The notes under the pieces were generated by a model. It ran no database searches. It was not told where the DNA came from and saw only the letters and a list, made by a program, of their open reading frames with translations. Source: Oscillospiraceae bacterium (GTDB lineage: Bacteria > Bacillota > Clostridia > Oscillospirales > Acutalibacteraceae). Taken from it: a stretch of DNA of 64,000 nt. Below are positions 53,676 to 63,367 of this stretch, one piece after another. The position numbers and the translations under genes are program-made. The stretch spans positions 1 to 64,000 of the forward strand of contig SVOQ01000011.1 of assembly GCA_015066345.1 (NCBI GenBank). The letters run 5' to 3'. The first letter of the stretch is position 1. Each line of letters begins with the position of its first letter.

Positions 53676-54746
53676 TTATCTTTCTACACCGAAGTAGAAA
53701 AGAAGCACTGCAGCAAGACCGCCCAAAAGATTTATAGCAGAGAAGATTTTAACAATTTTAACTTCTTTCCATCCGCACATCTCAAAGTGATGGTGAATGG
53801 GAGCCATTTTAAATATACGTTTACCGTGAGTTAATTTGAAATAACCAATCTGGATAATATCCGAACCGAACTCGGCAACGTAAATAATACCCGTAAGAAG
53901 AATAATAAAGGGACAATCAACCGCATAGGAGAAAGCAACTATAAGTCCCCCAAGGAACATTGAACCTAAGTCACCCATCATAACCTTTGCAGGATGCCAG
54001 TTCCAGATAAGGTAACCGATAAGAGCACCAACAAGGCAGGATGCAAGAAGGCTTACACCAAGACGATTATGTAATGCGGCAATGGCAATGAAACTGATTG
54101 CGGCAGTAAGTGTAACAGAACCGCAGAGTCCGTCGATACCATCAGTAAAGTTAACTGCGTTTGTAGTAGCGTAAATAACCGCAAAACCTATAAGCCAGAA
54201 GAACACTTTAGTTTCTACTATACCTACAAAGGGAATAAGCATTGCGCCCGTAGGGTCATTGATGTAAAGAACGAGAAGGTAGCCCACCATAAGAACAACC
54301 TGTAAAATGGTTTTCTGTAAAATGGTAAGACCAAGATTACGTTTCTTTACAACCTTAATATAGTCATCAAGGAAACCGATAAAAGCAAAGCCGAGAGCCA
54401 TTATAAGACCACCGATTACTTTTATGTAATTGGATTTGGCTACTTCGGAGATTTCGTTAACGAGATTAGCGGAATCAGCACTTGTAATAACAGAGCCGAT
54501 AATATCGCCACCGAGAATCTTATCTATTATAACCATAACAACGAAGGCTATAACAGTACCGAGTATAAATAATATACCGCCCATGGTGGGTGTACCCTGC
54601 TTATTTTTATGCCATTTAGGACCAATATCAAGAATGGTCTGACCAAATTTAAGTTTATGAAGGAAAGGTATAATGACATAACCTAATCCGAAGGAAATAC
54701 CGAAAGCAATTACGGCACCAACAAGGCATTTAATTACAACATCCAT
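53676..54746 (-). CDS. mraY: Phospho-N-acetylmuramoyl-pentapeptide transferase MraY
   Basis: 356 residues, ten-helix enzyme that forms lipid I from UDP-MurNAc-pentapeptide and undecaprenyl phosphate. FLDDYIKVVKKRNLGL supplies the catalytic Asp pair, NAVNFTDGIDGL the third Asp, and MAPIHHHFE the histidine motif. The typical N-terminal substrate loop HKNKQGTPTMGG is present. Cluster order murF-mraY-ftsW lacks the murD gene usually found after mraY. Confidence 0.98.
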   Translation of the reverse strand: MDVVIKCLVGAVIAFGISFGLGYVIIPFLHKLKFGQTILDIGPKWHKNKQGTPTMGGILFILGTVIAFVVMVIIDKILGGDIIGSVITSADSANLVNEISEVAKSNYIKVIGGLIMALGFAFIGFLDDYIKVVKKRNLGLTILQKTILQVVLMVGYLLVLYINDPTGAMLIPFVGIVETKVFFWLIGFAVIYATTNAVNFTDGIDGLCGSVTLTAAISFIAIAALHNRLGVSLLASCLVGALIGYLIWNWHPAKVMMGDLGSMFLGGLIVAFSYAVDCPFIILLTGIIYVAEFGSDIIQIGYFKLTHGKRIFKMAPIHHHFEMCGWKEVKIVKIFSAINLLGGLAAVLLFYFGVER

Positions 54747-54803
54747 ATTTTTTGCTCCTTATTAATTCTGATACTTTAATCCTACCTTTAAACAGGCAAA
54801 AAA

Positions 54804-56174
54804 TCAAGTATTATCACCCTTATAACCCATTTTTTTATAAAGTGAATTAAATATATCTTCCATTTTCATTCCGCGACTGCCTTTAAAAAGTACAACGTCA
54901 CCGACTGAAAGATTTTCATATAAGAATTCTGCTATTTTTTCTTTATTGTCATAGTTTTCGGCAAAAATGCCTTTGGACTTCGCTTCGTCAGAAGTAAGTT
55001 TCGCATTTTCTCCGTATGTAAGAACATATTCACAACCCGTACTTACGGCAAATTCACCAACTGCACGGTGTGCCTCTTCACTGAAGTCGCCAAGTTCAAG
55101 CATATCACCCAAAACTGCAAAAGAACGTTTCTTTTTAAGAGTTTTAAGTGCCTCGAGAGATGCTTTCATACTATCGGGATTTGCGTTATAACAATCCTCG
55201 ATAAAAGTAATACCGTTAATTTCGGTAATCTTCTGTCGCATTCCTTCGGGTTCAAAATCCGCAACACCCTGTGCCGCTTTTTCCAAGGTAAAACCTAACT
55301 CTTTACCAACGCACATAGCACATAAGGCATTATAAACATTATGAATTCCCACAGCAGGAACAAAAACTTCGGCTTTTTCATCACCGCAAAGAGCGATAAA
55401 AGTACTACCCTTTTCATCGGATTTAATTTTTTCGGCTCTCATATAGAGATTATTTGAATCAATACCGAAACGAAGTATATTGTAATCCGCATTTTCAACA
55501 GTTGCCAACATATCATTGTCACCATTGATAATAAGGGTTGAGCCTTTTTTCATTCCGTCAAGAATTTCCAATTTGGCTTTTAATATGCCCTCTCTTGAGC
55601 CTAAGTTTTCAATATGTGCAGTACCGACATTGGTTATTACTGCAATTGAAGGTTCAACCGTAAGTGAAAGCCTCGAAATTTCATCAAAGTGATTCATACC
55701 CATTTCAATAACTGCCGCCTGATGATGTTCCTCAAGAGCGAAAAGGGTTTTGGGAACACCTATTTCGTTATTAAGGTTACCCGCGGTTTTATGGGTATCA
55801 AAACCTTTTTTAACTACTGAATAAATCATACCCTTACTTGTGGTTTTACCCACACTGCCCGTAAGACCGATAAAGGGTATATTGAACATTTTTCTGTATC
55901 CGTGGGCTATCTGAAGAAGTGCTTTGCCCGTATCTTCAACATAAATTATGCGTTCATCATTGCCTACGTTTTTACTGCAAATAACGGCTTTTGCACCTTT
56001 TTTCAACACATCGTCTACAAAATCGTGAGCATCAAAACGTTCGCCGATAAGAGCAACAAACAGTGTATTTTCATCAATTTCGCGACTATCTATTGAAATT
56101 TTACTTATTTCACCACTGAGATTTGTAGTGGAAGAGCAAAACTGAGCCACATCTTTCAAACTGAGTTTTTTCAT
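54804..56174 (-). CDS. murF: UDP-MurNAc-tripeptide:D-Ala-D-Ala ligase MurF
   Basis: 456 residues. Mur ligase fold: N-terminal UDP-binding domain, central ATPase with TGSVGKTTSKGMI (residues ~106-118) and EMGMNHFDEISRL, and C-terminal domain with FIEDCYNANPDSMKASL. It adds D-Ala-D-Ala to complete the pentapeptide. The start overlaps the murE end by four bases (ATGA), indicating coupling. Confidence 0.97.
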   Translation of the reverse strand: MKKLSLKDVAQFCSSTTNLSGEISKISIDSREIDENTLFVALIGERFDAHDFVDDVLKKGAKAVICSKNVGNDERIIYVEDTGKALLQIAHGYRKMFNIPFIGLTGSVGKTTSKGMIYSVVKKGFDTHKTAGNLNNEIGVPKTLFALEEHHQAAVIEMGMNHFDEISRLSLTVEPSIAVITNVGTAHIENLGSREGILKAKLEILDGMKKGSTLIINGDNDMLATVENADYNILRFGIDSNNLYMRAEKIKSDEKGSTFIALCGDEKAEVFVPAVGIHNVYNALCAMCVGKELGFTLEKAAQGVADFEPEGMRQKITEINGITFIEDCYNANPDSMKASLEALKTLKKKRSFAVLGDMLELGDFSEEAHRAVGEFAVSTGCEYVLTYGENAKLTSDEAKSKGIFAENYDNKEKIAEFLYENLSVGDVVLFKGSRGMKMEDIFNSLYKKMGYKGDNT

Positions 56175-57592
56175 TTTTTATCCCCTAAAACTTCGGCAAC
56201 TACTTCACGTTCATCGTAATGAACACGTTCTTTGCCGATTACCTGATATGTTTCGTGACCCTTACCTGCAAGAATAACTGTATCGCCTTTCTTCGCAATA
56301 CCCAATGCGTAAGCAATAGCCTCACTTCTGTCTGTAACACAGATAACCTCTGCTTTAGAGCCAACCGTACCGATTAAAATATCCTTGATTATTTCATCAG
56401 GGTCCTCTGTACGGGGATTATCGGTTGTAACTACAACAATATCGGATAAATCCGTTGCCATTCTGCCCATTTTAGGACGTTTGGTTTTATCTCGGTCACC
56501 ACCGCAACCGAAAAGAGTAATAACTCTGCCCTCGGTAAATCCGCGAACGGCATTAATCGCCTTTTCGAGTCCGTCGGGTGTATGAGCATAGTCGATAATA
56601 ACACCAAAATCCGTATTAGTCTTTAAAAGTTCTAATCTTCCCTTAACTGTACCTGCACACGAAATAGCATCGATTACTTCTTCAATATCATATCCGAGTG
56701 AGCATACAGAACCAATTGCACAAAGGGAGTTGTAGACCGAAAAGCTACCGGGAATGTTGAAAATAACCTTTTTACCATTTAATGAATATTCAACTCTATC
56801 GGAGAAATATTCTATATCTTCAGCTTTATAATCACAAGAGGAATTAATACCGTATGTTTTAGTGTGAGCAAAAATACCATCGCTCATATATTCCCCTGTT
56901 TCATCATCCGCATTTATAACCGCTTCATCACAGTTAAGGAACAACATTTTTTTGCAACGTTTATATTCCTCGATAGTACCGTGGTAATCAAGATGGTCCT
57001 GAGTAAGGTTGGTAAAGGCGCCTGTTTTAAAATGTATTCCTGCAAGACGCATCTGATGAAAAGCCTGTGACGATGTTTCCATAACGCAGTATTCAATGCC
57101 GTCATCAACCATCATTTTGAAAAGTTTGTGCATATCATAGGGGTCGGGTGTTGTGAGCTCTGTATGGAACTCCTTATCACCAACCATATTTTTAACAGTG
57201 CCGATAAGACCACTTTTCTCACCTAATTGAGCGAGAATATCTTTAATAACAAAGGCGGTGGTAGTTTTGCCGTTTGTACCGGTTATACCGATTAAGGTAA
57301 GCTTATCTACCGCACAATCATTAAGATTTTTGCACATTACAGCATAAGCTTCACGGGTGTTTTCTACAAGAATCTGTTCTTCAAGACCCAAATCCTTTGA
57401 AACAATAACCGCTTTTGCACCCTCTTTCAAGGCATTTTCCGCAAAGGTATGACCGTCAAAACGTGCACCTACAACGCAAACGAAAGCACAACCCTCACTT
57501 ATCCGGTGAGTTTTATCGGTTACATCCGAGATTTCACGGTCTTCGTATTCAGAAAGTATATTTATACCCTTTAAAAGTTCTGATAAAAGCAT
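56171..57592 (-). CDS. murE: UDP-MurNAc-dipeptide:meso-diaminopimelate ligase MurE
   Basis: 473 residues. ATP loop GITGTNGKTTTAFVI (residues ~104-118), TSSQAFHQMRLAGI, and DYAHTPDGLEKAI. The amino-acid specificity motif reads DNPRTEDP: the DNPR form is characteristic of meso-diaminopimelate enzymes, which predicts DAP-type rather than Lys-type peptidoglycan. The lysine in YKRCKKML is the usual carbamylated region. It is coupled to murF by an ATGA-type overlap. Confidence 0.97.
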   Translation of the reverse strand: MLLSELLKGINILSEYEDREISDVTDKTHRISEGCAFVCVVGARFDGHTFAENALKEGAKAVIVSKDLGLEEQILVENTREAYAVMCKNLNDCAVDKLTLIGITGTNGKTTTAFVIKDILAQLGEKSGLIGTVKNMVGDKEFHTELTTPDPYDMHKLFKMMVDDGIEYCVMETSSQAFHQMRLAGIHFKTGAFTNLTQDHLDYHGTIEEYKRCKKMLFLNCDEAVINADDETGEYMSDGIFAHTKTYGINSSCDYKAEDIEYFSDRVEYSLNGKKVIFNIPGSFSVYNSLCAIGSVCSLGYDIEEVIDAISCAGTVKGRLELLKTNTDFGVIIDYAHTPDGLEKAINAVRGFTEGRVITLFGCGGDRDKTKRPKMGRMATDLSDIVVVTTDNPRTEDPDEIIKDILIGTVGSKAEVICVTDRSEAIAYALGIAKKGDTVILAGKGHETYQVIGKERVHYDEREVVAEVLGDKK

Positions 57593-57607
57593 TTCGACAC
57601 CTCTTTT

Positions 57608-59827
57608 TTAATCGTCCTGAACGCCTGTTGTTGTTTTAAAGTAAACTGTTATTGTTGTACCAAGTTCGGCTTTTGTTCCCGCCTCAATACTCTGACGGTA
57701 GGAAACAACCTCACTATTGAGAGCCGCACCAGATACTTTAATATTATAACCGGCATTTACCGCCATTCTGTTCGCCTCACTGATACTCATACCCGTAAGG
57801 TTCGGAACAGTTGAAGACTGACTGCTATTATCCTTTTCGGTGTAGAGAATAACCACACCACCCATAGGAATACTCTGATTCTTTGCAGGATACTGAGCAA
57901 GAACGGTATCACCGTCACCAACAACTCTTGCAGTAAAGTTCTGAGCCGTAAGCACATTCTTTGCCCCAGTAACGGTCATACCGTTAACATCGGGAGTTGC
58001 TGCGTTGAGTTTTGAAAGTTCCTCGTCGGTGTACACAGGCTCGACATTCATATATTTAAGAGTCTGCTCAATAACTGAACCCGCAACGGGTGCCGCAATA
58101 GCACCACCGCCGTGGTTACCGACCTGAGGCTCATCTATAATTATAAGAACCGCTATTTTGGGGTCATCTGCAGGAGCACAACCTACGAAAGACGCAATAT
58201 ACTGACCGTCAACCGTAAGTTTTTCGGAAGTACCGGTTTTACCCGCTACTCTGTAACCGGGAATATATGCATTTTTACCTGTACCCTCGGAAACAACCTT
58301 TTCCATCATACCGATAACGGTTTCGCTGGTACTCCGGGAAACTACCTGACGTCTTACGGTAGGTGTTTTTTCAAAAAGAGTATTTCCGTCACCGTCAAGT
58401 TTTTTAGCCACAACGTAGGGTTCCATAAGTTTACCGCCATTAGCAACGGCAGAAACCGCCGTAATCATCTGAATAGCACTGACCTGGAAGGTCTGACCGA
58501 ATGCACTGGAGGAAAGCTGAGCGATACCCATATTTTCTTTTGAGTGATATGTGATATCCGCCGCGGGTGAAGCCTCGGCAGGTAAATCAACACCCGTTGT
58601 TTCGGTAAAACCGAATGCCTCGAAATATTTATAAAATCTATCCGTACCAAGTTCCTGACCAACCGTAATAAAGAACGGGTTACAGGAATTCATAAGACCT
58701 TCGGTAAAACTCTGAGTACCGTGACCTTCGTGACGGTGGCATCTGATAGTGTTATCCGCAACGCGGATAGCACCCGTACAATTATAAGTTGAATTAGTCG
58801 TAACTACGCCCTCTTCAAGTCCCGCAGCGGCAGTAAATATTTTAAAAACTGAACCGGGCTCATAAGTATCACTTATGGCTCTGTTTCGCCACATAAGATA
58901 AACCGCATTATTATAAGCAACGTCATACTCATCCTCGTCGGTTATCTTAGCGAGTTCTTTGAGGGTTTCTTCATCCGTAATAACGGACGGTTCATTAAGG
59001 TTATAGTCGGGCATTGTTGCCATAGCAAGAATAGCACCCGTATCAACATCCATAACAATACCGTAAGCAGATGCGGCATCATTATCAATAACCGCCTGTG
59101 ACAAGCCTTTTTCAAGGTAATACTGTACAGTTTTATCAATTGTAAGAACGAGACTTGTACCCTGCTCCGCATCAAACTTAGTTTCGTAATTGCTTGACAT
59201 ATTATGGCTGTTAGCATCCTTAGCGGTGATAATTCTACCGGGGACACCTGTCAGAGTGTCATTATAAGCCAGTTCAACACCCGCTCTGCCGTTATTATCA
59301 CTATTTGTCATACCGATGATGGTGGATGCAAAATTACCGAGGGGATAATATCTTTTTGTATCAGGGTCAATACCGATAACCTCATACAGGTCATTTTCTT
59401 TTATGAACTTAGAAACTGCCGTTTTTTCGTTATATTCAACACGGCTTTTGATTTTCACGTAACTGTAATCGGAATTACTGATTTTTTCTTTAATATTTTC
59501 AACTTTAAGGTCCTTAAAAATACCCGCAAGACCCGTTGCCACAAGATTTTTTTCGGTTTCATCCTCAATTTTTGAAGGATTGACATAAACGAGCCACGCA
59601 GAAGCACTTTCCGCAAGGACATTCATTTTTGCGTCGTAAATAACACCGCGGTCGGCAGAAATAACCGTATCACTAAGTTGCTGAGCCTCGGCGGCAGTTT
59701 TATATTCCTCCGATTTTATTACCTGAAACCAGAAAAGACGGCATATATCCACACCGAAACCGAGTACAAGAATAACCGCTATTGCAGAAATGCAACGTTT
59801 TTTCAAATTCATATTAACTCGTGACAC
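57608..59827 (-). CDS. ftsI: Class B penicillin-binding protein with two PASTA domains (FtsI/SpoVD type)
   Basis: 739 residues from GTG 59827, which has GAGG at correct spacing; the track start at 59887 has no such site and reaches into the ftsL 3' end. One N-terminal membrane helix, a dimerisation domain, then the transpeptidase with SxxK (EPGSVFKIFTA), SxN (LMNSCNPFF) and KTG (VAGKTGTSEK), and two PASTA domains from ~residue 610 (PDVNGMTVTGAKNV and PNLTGMSISEANRM). Cross-links septal or spore peptidoglycan with the SEDS partner. PASTA domains make it SpoVD-like; if no other ftsI exists it serves both roles. Confidence 0.95.
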   Translation of the reverse strand: MSRVNMNLKKRCISAIAVILVLGFGVDICRLFWFQVIKSEEYKTAAEAQQLSDTVISADRGVIYDAKMNVLAESASAWLVYVNPSKIEDETEKNLVATGLAGIFKDLKVENIKEKISNSDYSYVKIKSRVEYNEKTAVSKFIKENDLYEVIGIDPDTKRYYPLGNFASTIIGMTNSDNNGRAGVELAYNDTLTGVPGRIITAKDANSHNMSSNYETKFDAEQGTSLVLTIDKTVQYYLEKGLSQAVIDNDAASAYGIVMDVDTGAILAMATMPDYNLNEPSVITDEETLKELAKITDEDEYDVAYNNAVYLMWRNRAISDTYEPGSVFKIFTAAAGLEEGVVTTNSTYNCTGAIRVADNTIRCHRHEGHGTQSFTEGLMNSCNPFFITVGQELGTDRFYKYFEAFGFTETTGVDLPAEASPAADITYHSKENMGIAQLSSSAFGQTFQVSAIQMITAVSAVANGGKLMEPYVVAKKLDGDGNTLFEKTPTVRRQVVSRSTSETVIGMMEKVVSEGTGKNAYIPGYRVAGKTGTSEKLTVDGQYIASFVGCAPADDPKIAVLIIIDEPQVGNHGGGAIAAPVAGSVIEQTLKYMNVEPVYTDEELSKLNAATPDVNGMTVTGAKNVLTAQNFTARVVGDGDTVLAQYPAKNQSIPMGGVVILYTEKDNSSQSSTVPNLTGMSISEANRMAVNAGYNIKVSGAALNSEVVSYRQSIEAGTKAELGTTITVYFKTTTGVQDD

Positions 59828-59900
59828 ATAAACACCTCGCAAACCTATCAATGCAAAAAAGAGAGTCGAGCATCTCTCAACTCTCATATATATTTTTTAT

Positions 59901-60464
59901 TCAGAAAATATATGCAAACAATGTTTTCAATTTACTTTCTTCTTTTTCTCCGAGAGTTTTTTCACCGGAAACAACTATTTCGTCACCTTCGGAAAGGTCA
60001 ATATAGTTAATCTGATAACTTTCGGCTTTAACCATACCCAATTCGTTCTCTGCGTACTCCTCGATCCGGTCCGAAGCTATCATACTGTTAAGCTCTGCGT
60101 TAAGTCTTACATTTTCGCCCTGAGCAATTTTAATATCGCTCTGTACTGATGCTATCTCAGTTGTAAGATTATCATTCTTGGTCTGCATCACAAGAAGAAC
60201 AACCATCAAAGAAACGCAAAGCACACAGAAACACATTATCTTTTTAACGACTGCAGGAATGGCAACGCTCTTAGCATCACGCTCTGCCTCGTACTGTATA
60301 TCGTTTATAACCTTTGAAACGTTCGTCTTTTTAGACACAGGTTTTCTTACGGGAGCAGCGTTACGTTTAGGTTGTCCGTTAGTTTTATTCTGTTTTTTGG
60401 GTTCCTCGATAACCTGAGGTTCGAAAAGCGAAAAGTCGTAAGCTTCTGTTCCTCTGTAAACCAT
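59901..60464 (-). CDS. ftsL: FtsL-like septal protein
   Basis: 187 residues. A long cytosolic N-terminus rich in Lys/Asn/Pro, one membrane helix (residues ~87-109, IMCFCVLCVSLMVVLLVM), then a coiled coil (NDNLTTEIASVQSDIKIAQGENVRLNAEL) and the ENELGMVKAESYQINYIDL box seen in FtsL/DivIC proteins. The position between rsmH and the PBP supports FtsL. The cytosolic part is longer than in Bacillus. Confidence 0.87.
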   Translation of the reverse strand: MVYRGTEAYDFSLFEPQVIEEPKKQNKTNGQPKRNAAPVRKPVSKKTNVSKVINDIQYEAERDAKSVAIPAVVKKIMCFCVLCVSLMVVLLVMQTKNDNLTTEIASVQSDIKIAQGENVRLNAELNSMIASDRIEEYAENELGMVKAESYQINYIDLSEGDEIVVSGEKTLGEKEESKLKTLFAYIF

Positions 60465-60487
60465 AACTTCCTCCCACGGGGATTTGA

Positions 60488-61417
60488 TTACTCCCCTATT
60501 TTTATTGCCGTACGCAATTTTGCACTACGGCTTCTGTTATTTTCATCAACTTCTTTACCCGAAGCCTTAATACCCGAAGATTTCACAATGGCTTTGGGTT
60601 TTCTACCACAAACACAAACGGGAAAATCCTTAGGGCATATACACCCTTCTTTAAGTGTTCTGAAATAATCTTTAACTATTTTATCCTCCAGAGAATGGAA
60701 TGTAATAATGGATAAAACACCGTCATCCTTAAGATTTTTGAACATTAAGGGAAGAGTGTTTTTAAGAACATCCAATTCACCGTTAACTTCAATGCGTATA
60801 GCCTGAAAAGTTTTTCTTGCAGGATGACCATTACGACGAAACTTAGCGGGAATGGCATTTGACACAATTTCCGCAAGTTCAAGAGTTGTTTCTATTGCCT
60901 TTTCTTCACGGGCACGGATTATGGCATTTGCAACTCTGTCGGCAAATTTTTCCTCACCGTAACGGGATATTATTGTATACAACTCATTTTTGGAATACGT
61001 ATTAACAACATCATAAGCACTTTTGCCCTGTTGACTCATTCGCATATCAAGGGGTGCATCATAATGAAAAGAGAAACCTCTTTCCGCAGTATCAAGTTGG
61101 TGACTGCTAACGCCAAGGTCCGCAACCATACCGTCAACACCATTTATACCCAACTCCGAAAGAATACTGTCAATTGCAGAGAAGTTGCTTTTTACAATCT
61201 GTACTCTCGAATCGCCTTTGAAACGCTCCGTAATAGTTGCGATAGCATCGGGGTCCTGGTCAATAAGCACCATCCTACCCTGCTCATTAAGATGAGCGAG
61301 AATAGCCGCCGAATGACCGCCACCACCCGAAGTACAGTCAACGTATATACCGTCGGGCTTTATATTTAATGAATCGACTGATTCCTGAAGTAAAACTGAT
61401 ATATGTTTAAAATCCAT
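60488..61417 (-). CDS. rsmH: 16S rRNA (cytosine1402-N4)-methyltransferase RsmH
   Basis: 309 residues (formerly MraW). SAM motif YVDCTSGGGGHSAAIL (residues ~25-40), LIDQDPDAIA, DLGVSSHQLDTAERGFSF and the C-terminal SRSAKLRTA are canonical. It methylates C1402 in the ribosomal P site. It follows mraZ by 11 bases at the head of the cluster. Confidence 0.98.
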   Translation of the reverse strand: MDFKHISVLLQESVDSLNIKPDGIYVDCTSGGGGHSAAILAHLNEQGRMVLIDQDPDAIATITERFKGDSRVQIVKSNFSAIDSILSELGINGVDGMVADLGVSSHQLDTAERGFSFHYDAPLDMRMSQQGKSAYDVVNTYSKNELYTIISRYGEEKFADRVANAIIRAREEKAIETTLELAEIVSNAIPAKFRRNGHPARKTFQAIRIEVNGELDVLKNTLPLMFKNLKDDGVLSIITFHSLEDKIVKDYFRTLKEGCICPKDFPVCVCGRKPKAIVKSSGIKASGKEVDENNRSRSAKLRTAIKIGE

Positions 61418-61428
61418 AAAAGCACCTA

Positions 61429-61857
61429 TCAGAAATTGATATTAAGAGAATCGGTGGACTGTTCATCAAGAATAGCAAGTTCCTTAGCCCATTCTTCAGG
61501 TGACCAGATTTCTATATGGTTGTTATTACCGACGATGTGAACTTCGCCCTCGATACCCGCATACTCTTTAAGAGCCGCGTTAAGTGTAAGTCTACCGCCT
61601 TTATCAACCTCACCACTGACAACACCCGAAAGTATCTTTCTTGCCATACGGCGCATAAGTTGGTTATGTTCACCGCTTTGATTGAACTCTTTGTAAAGTT
61701 CGTTCCAACCTGCTTCGGAATAAATAAAAATACATTTAGTGTCGGAATCAGGTGATTTGATAAGATAAGCCTTTGTACCTAATTCGTCACGAAGAGCCGC
61801 CGGCACTTTGAAACGATTTTTATCATCAAGAGAATGGTCAAACTGACTACAAAACAT
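61429..61857 (-). CDS. mraZ: Transcriptional regulator MraZ
   Basis: 142 residues with two AbrB-like SpoVT/MraZ half-domains: FCSQFDHSLDDKNRFKVPAALRDELG, and then SGVVSGEVDKGGRLTLNAALKEYAG. MraZ usually binds repeats in front of its own operon and controls the dcw cluster. GGAAGGGG precedes the start. Two direct 9-bp repeats lie just downstream of the promoter and probably are its operator. Confidence 0.97.
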   Translation of the reverse strand: MFCSQFDHSLDDKNRFKVPAALRDELGTKAYLIKSPDSDTKCIFIYSEAGWNELYKEFNQSGEHNQLMRRMARKILSGVVSGEVDKGGRLTLNAALKEYAGIEGEVHIVGNNNHIEIWSPEEWAKELAILDEQSTDSLNINF

Positions 61858-61895
61858 ACCGACACCCCTTCCAAATTAAGATTCAACAGTCAAAA

Positions 61896-61924
61896 TCGAG
61901 ACACTTTAGCCCATTTCGAGACAC
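61896..61924 (-). promoter_or_regulatory. Direct repeats, candidate MraZ operator
   Basis: The minus strand carries GTGTCTCGA twice (61924-61916 and 61904-61896), exactly 20 bp apart, i.e. two helical turns, beginning about five bases after the expected transcription start. Position fits MraZ boxes; sequence differs somewhat from the TGGGN repeats reported in other species. Confidence 0.6.
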
Positions 61925-61935
61925 ATCGTACCACT

Positions 61936-61964
61936 ATTATATTTTTTAATACCTGTTTTGTCAA
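61936..61964 (-). promoter_or_regulatory. Main promoter of the dcw cluster
   Basis: Perfect TTGACA (61964-61959) and TATAAT (61941-61936) on the minus strand with a 17-base spacer, 78 bases ahead of mraZ. Confidence 0.93.
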
Positions 61965-62019
61965 TAGTTTTCACTAAAAAAATATAGTTTTTCTCGTGGT
62001 TTTTCGGCAAAAAGCAAAG

Positions 62020-62056
62020 CAAAAAACCTTGCAACACAAAAACGTGTTACAAGGTT
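62020..62056 (-). terminator. Terminator of the pncB/condensation-like operon
   Basis: Stem AACCTTGCAACAC/GTGTTACAAGGTT with one mismatch, followed by a T run on the minus strand. It insulates the operon from the dcw promoter. Confidence 0.88.
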
Positions 62057-62073
62057 AAAAAACAAGTGATTTT

Positions 62074-63366
62074 TTATTGTATTTTTCTTATATTCCCGAT
62101 AGCCGTATCCACTATCTTACGGGCAATCGCATCCCCGCATTTTTGAGTTTTATATCTGAAATTTACGTACCCTTCCCCGTCTTTCATAATAAAATCAAGA
62201 GCAGTTGCACACCTCATTTTAAATGGCTCGGCTACATAAATATCCTCAAATTCTTTTATGTCACGCCAATATTCCTGCTCAAGATTACAGTAAAAATAAT
62301 CGCACATCTTTTCACAGGCACAACCATAATTTTCCGCAACAGTACGGGCGGTTTTGCTTTTGAATGCCCCCGCTTTATACACATACGATCCGTCGCACAA
62401 AGATGGTGAAACACGCATAAGAAGTACATCATCATAAAAAACTTTAAAGGTTGATGTTGCGTTTTTATAGCAATCAACGTGAAAAGCTTTTGATCTTTCG
62501 CTAAAATCCCCTTCTGCGTACTTCTTTTTATACGACATCTCGAAAATTCCGTTATAAGCACCGATTCTGTAATCTTCAGAATTCACAAAAAACAATCTTT
62601 CGTCGGCGTATATATTCATCTTATTAAACTTTTTCTTACCCGCTATATTCTGAAGCAGAGCATCGTAAAAAGTGAAGCCCACAAAAGCTACAACATCCAT
62701 ATTCTGTTTTTTGCAAAAATCTTTTAACGCAGATAGCTCACCCTCGGTAATTCGGGTACAAATGCTGTTCGTATCACCCTTTGTTTTATCAAAAGATTCT
62801 TTGGATTTAATGTAGTCATCCACATTAAAAACACGTGCATCCTTCTGCCATTTTAAATCCAGATCAGCAGAAAGTCGGTCAATTACAGGTGACGCAACCT
62901 CCAAGGGTAAATCAGTTTTTTCGGACAAAAGATTTATATTTGAAGGTTCAACGTTTCTCAACGGTTCTTTATAGAATCCTTTTAAATCAATCGCCAGACG
63001 CAAAAGTGATTTTGCATCACAAACAGCCGTATGGGCGGCTATAACAAGAACGCCATCCGAAGTATACGAAAACTCAAATGTCTTATTATAAAAAGCCACA
63101 CCACATTTTTCGTACCTTTTTTTCAATTCTTCTGCTGTATCCTGACAAAAGATAATCTCTTGCTCCACAGAGTCGGTCAGAACGTAGGCTTCCCCATCTT
63201 CCTCAAGAGAAATCCGCGAAGTTACAATTGATTCTTTGGTACATAACAACCTTAGAGCTTTCTCAAGTCCGTTTTTTTGAAAATCATATTTACCACAGAA
63301 CAACACCGCGTTATCAAACTCAAACAAACGGTTTCTTGTTAAGCCCAGTTTGTATTTTTCAGACAT
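62074..63366 (-). CDS. Condensation-domain-like acyltransferase homologue, divergent
   Basis: 430 residues from ATG 63366 (GGAGAA at eight bases; the track start at 63390 is inside the upstream gene). The two-lobed layout and a region AAHTAVCDAKSLLRLA near residue ~110 recall the HHxxxDG active-site segment of condensation/alcohol acetyltransferase-type proteins, but the motif is degenerate (HTAVCDA: the second His and the Gly are missing). A DAV-like later DVVAFVGFTFYDALL may match the TxxTxxxAxxA helix. This is a family-level guess. It is cotranscribed with nicotinate phosphoribosyltransferase. Confidence 0.6.
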   Translation of the reverse strand: MSEKYKLGLTRNRLFEFDNAVLFCGKYDFQKNGLEKALRLLCTKESIVTSRISLEEDGEAYVLTDSVEQEIIFCQDTAEELKKRYEKCGVAFYNKTFEFSYTSDGVLVIAAHTAVCDAKSLLRLAIDLKGFYKEPLRNVEPSNINLLSEKTDLPLEVASPVIDRLSADLDLKWQKDARVFNVDDYIKSKESFDKTKGDTNSICTRITEGELSALKDFCKKQNMDVVAFVGFTFYDALLQNIAGKKKFNKMNIYADERLFFVNSEDYRIGAYNGIFEMSYKKKYAEGDFSERSKAFHVDCYKNATSTFKVFYDDVLLMRVSPSLCDGSYVYKAGAFKSKTARTVAENYGCACEKMCDYFYCNLEQEYWRDIKEFEDIYVAEPFKMRCATALDFIMKDGEGYVNFRYKTQKCGDAIARKIVDTAIGNIRKIQ

Positions 63367-63367
63367 A

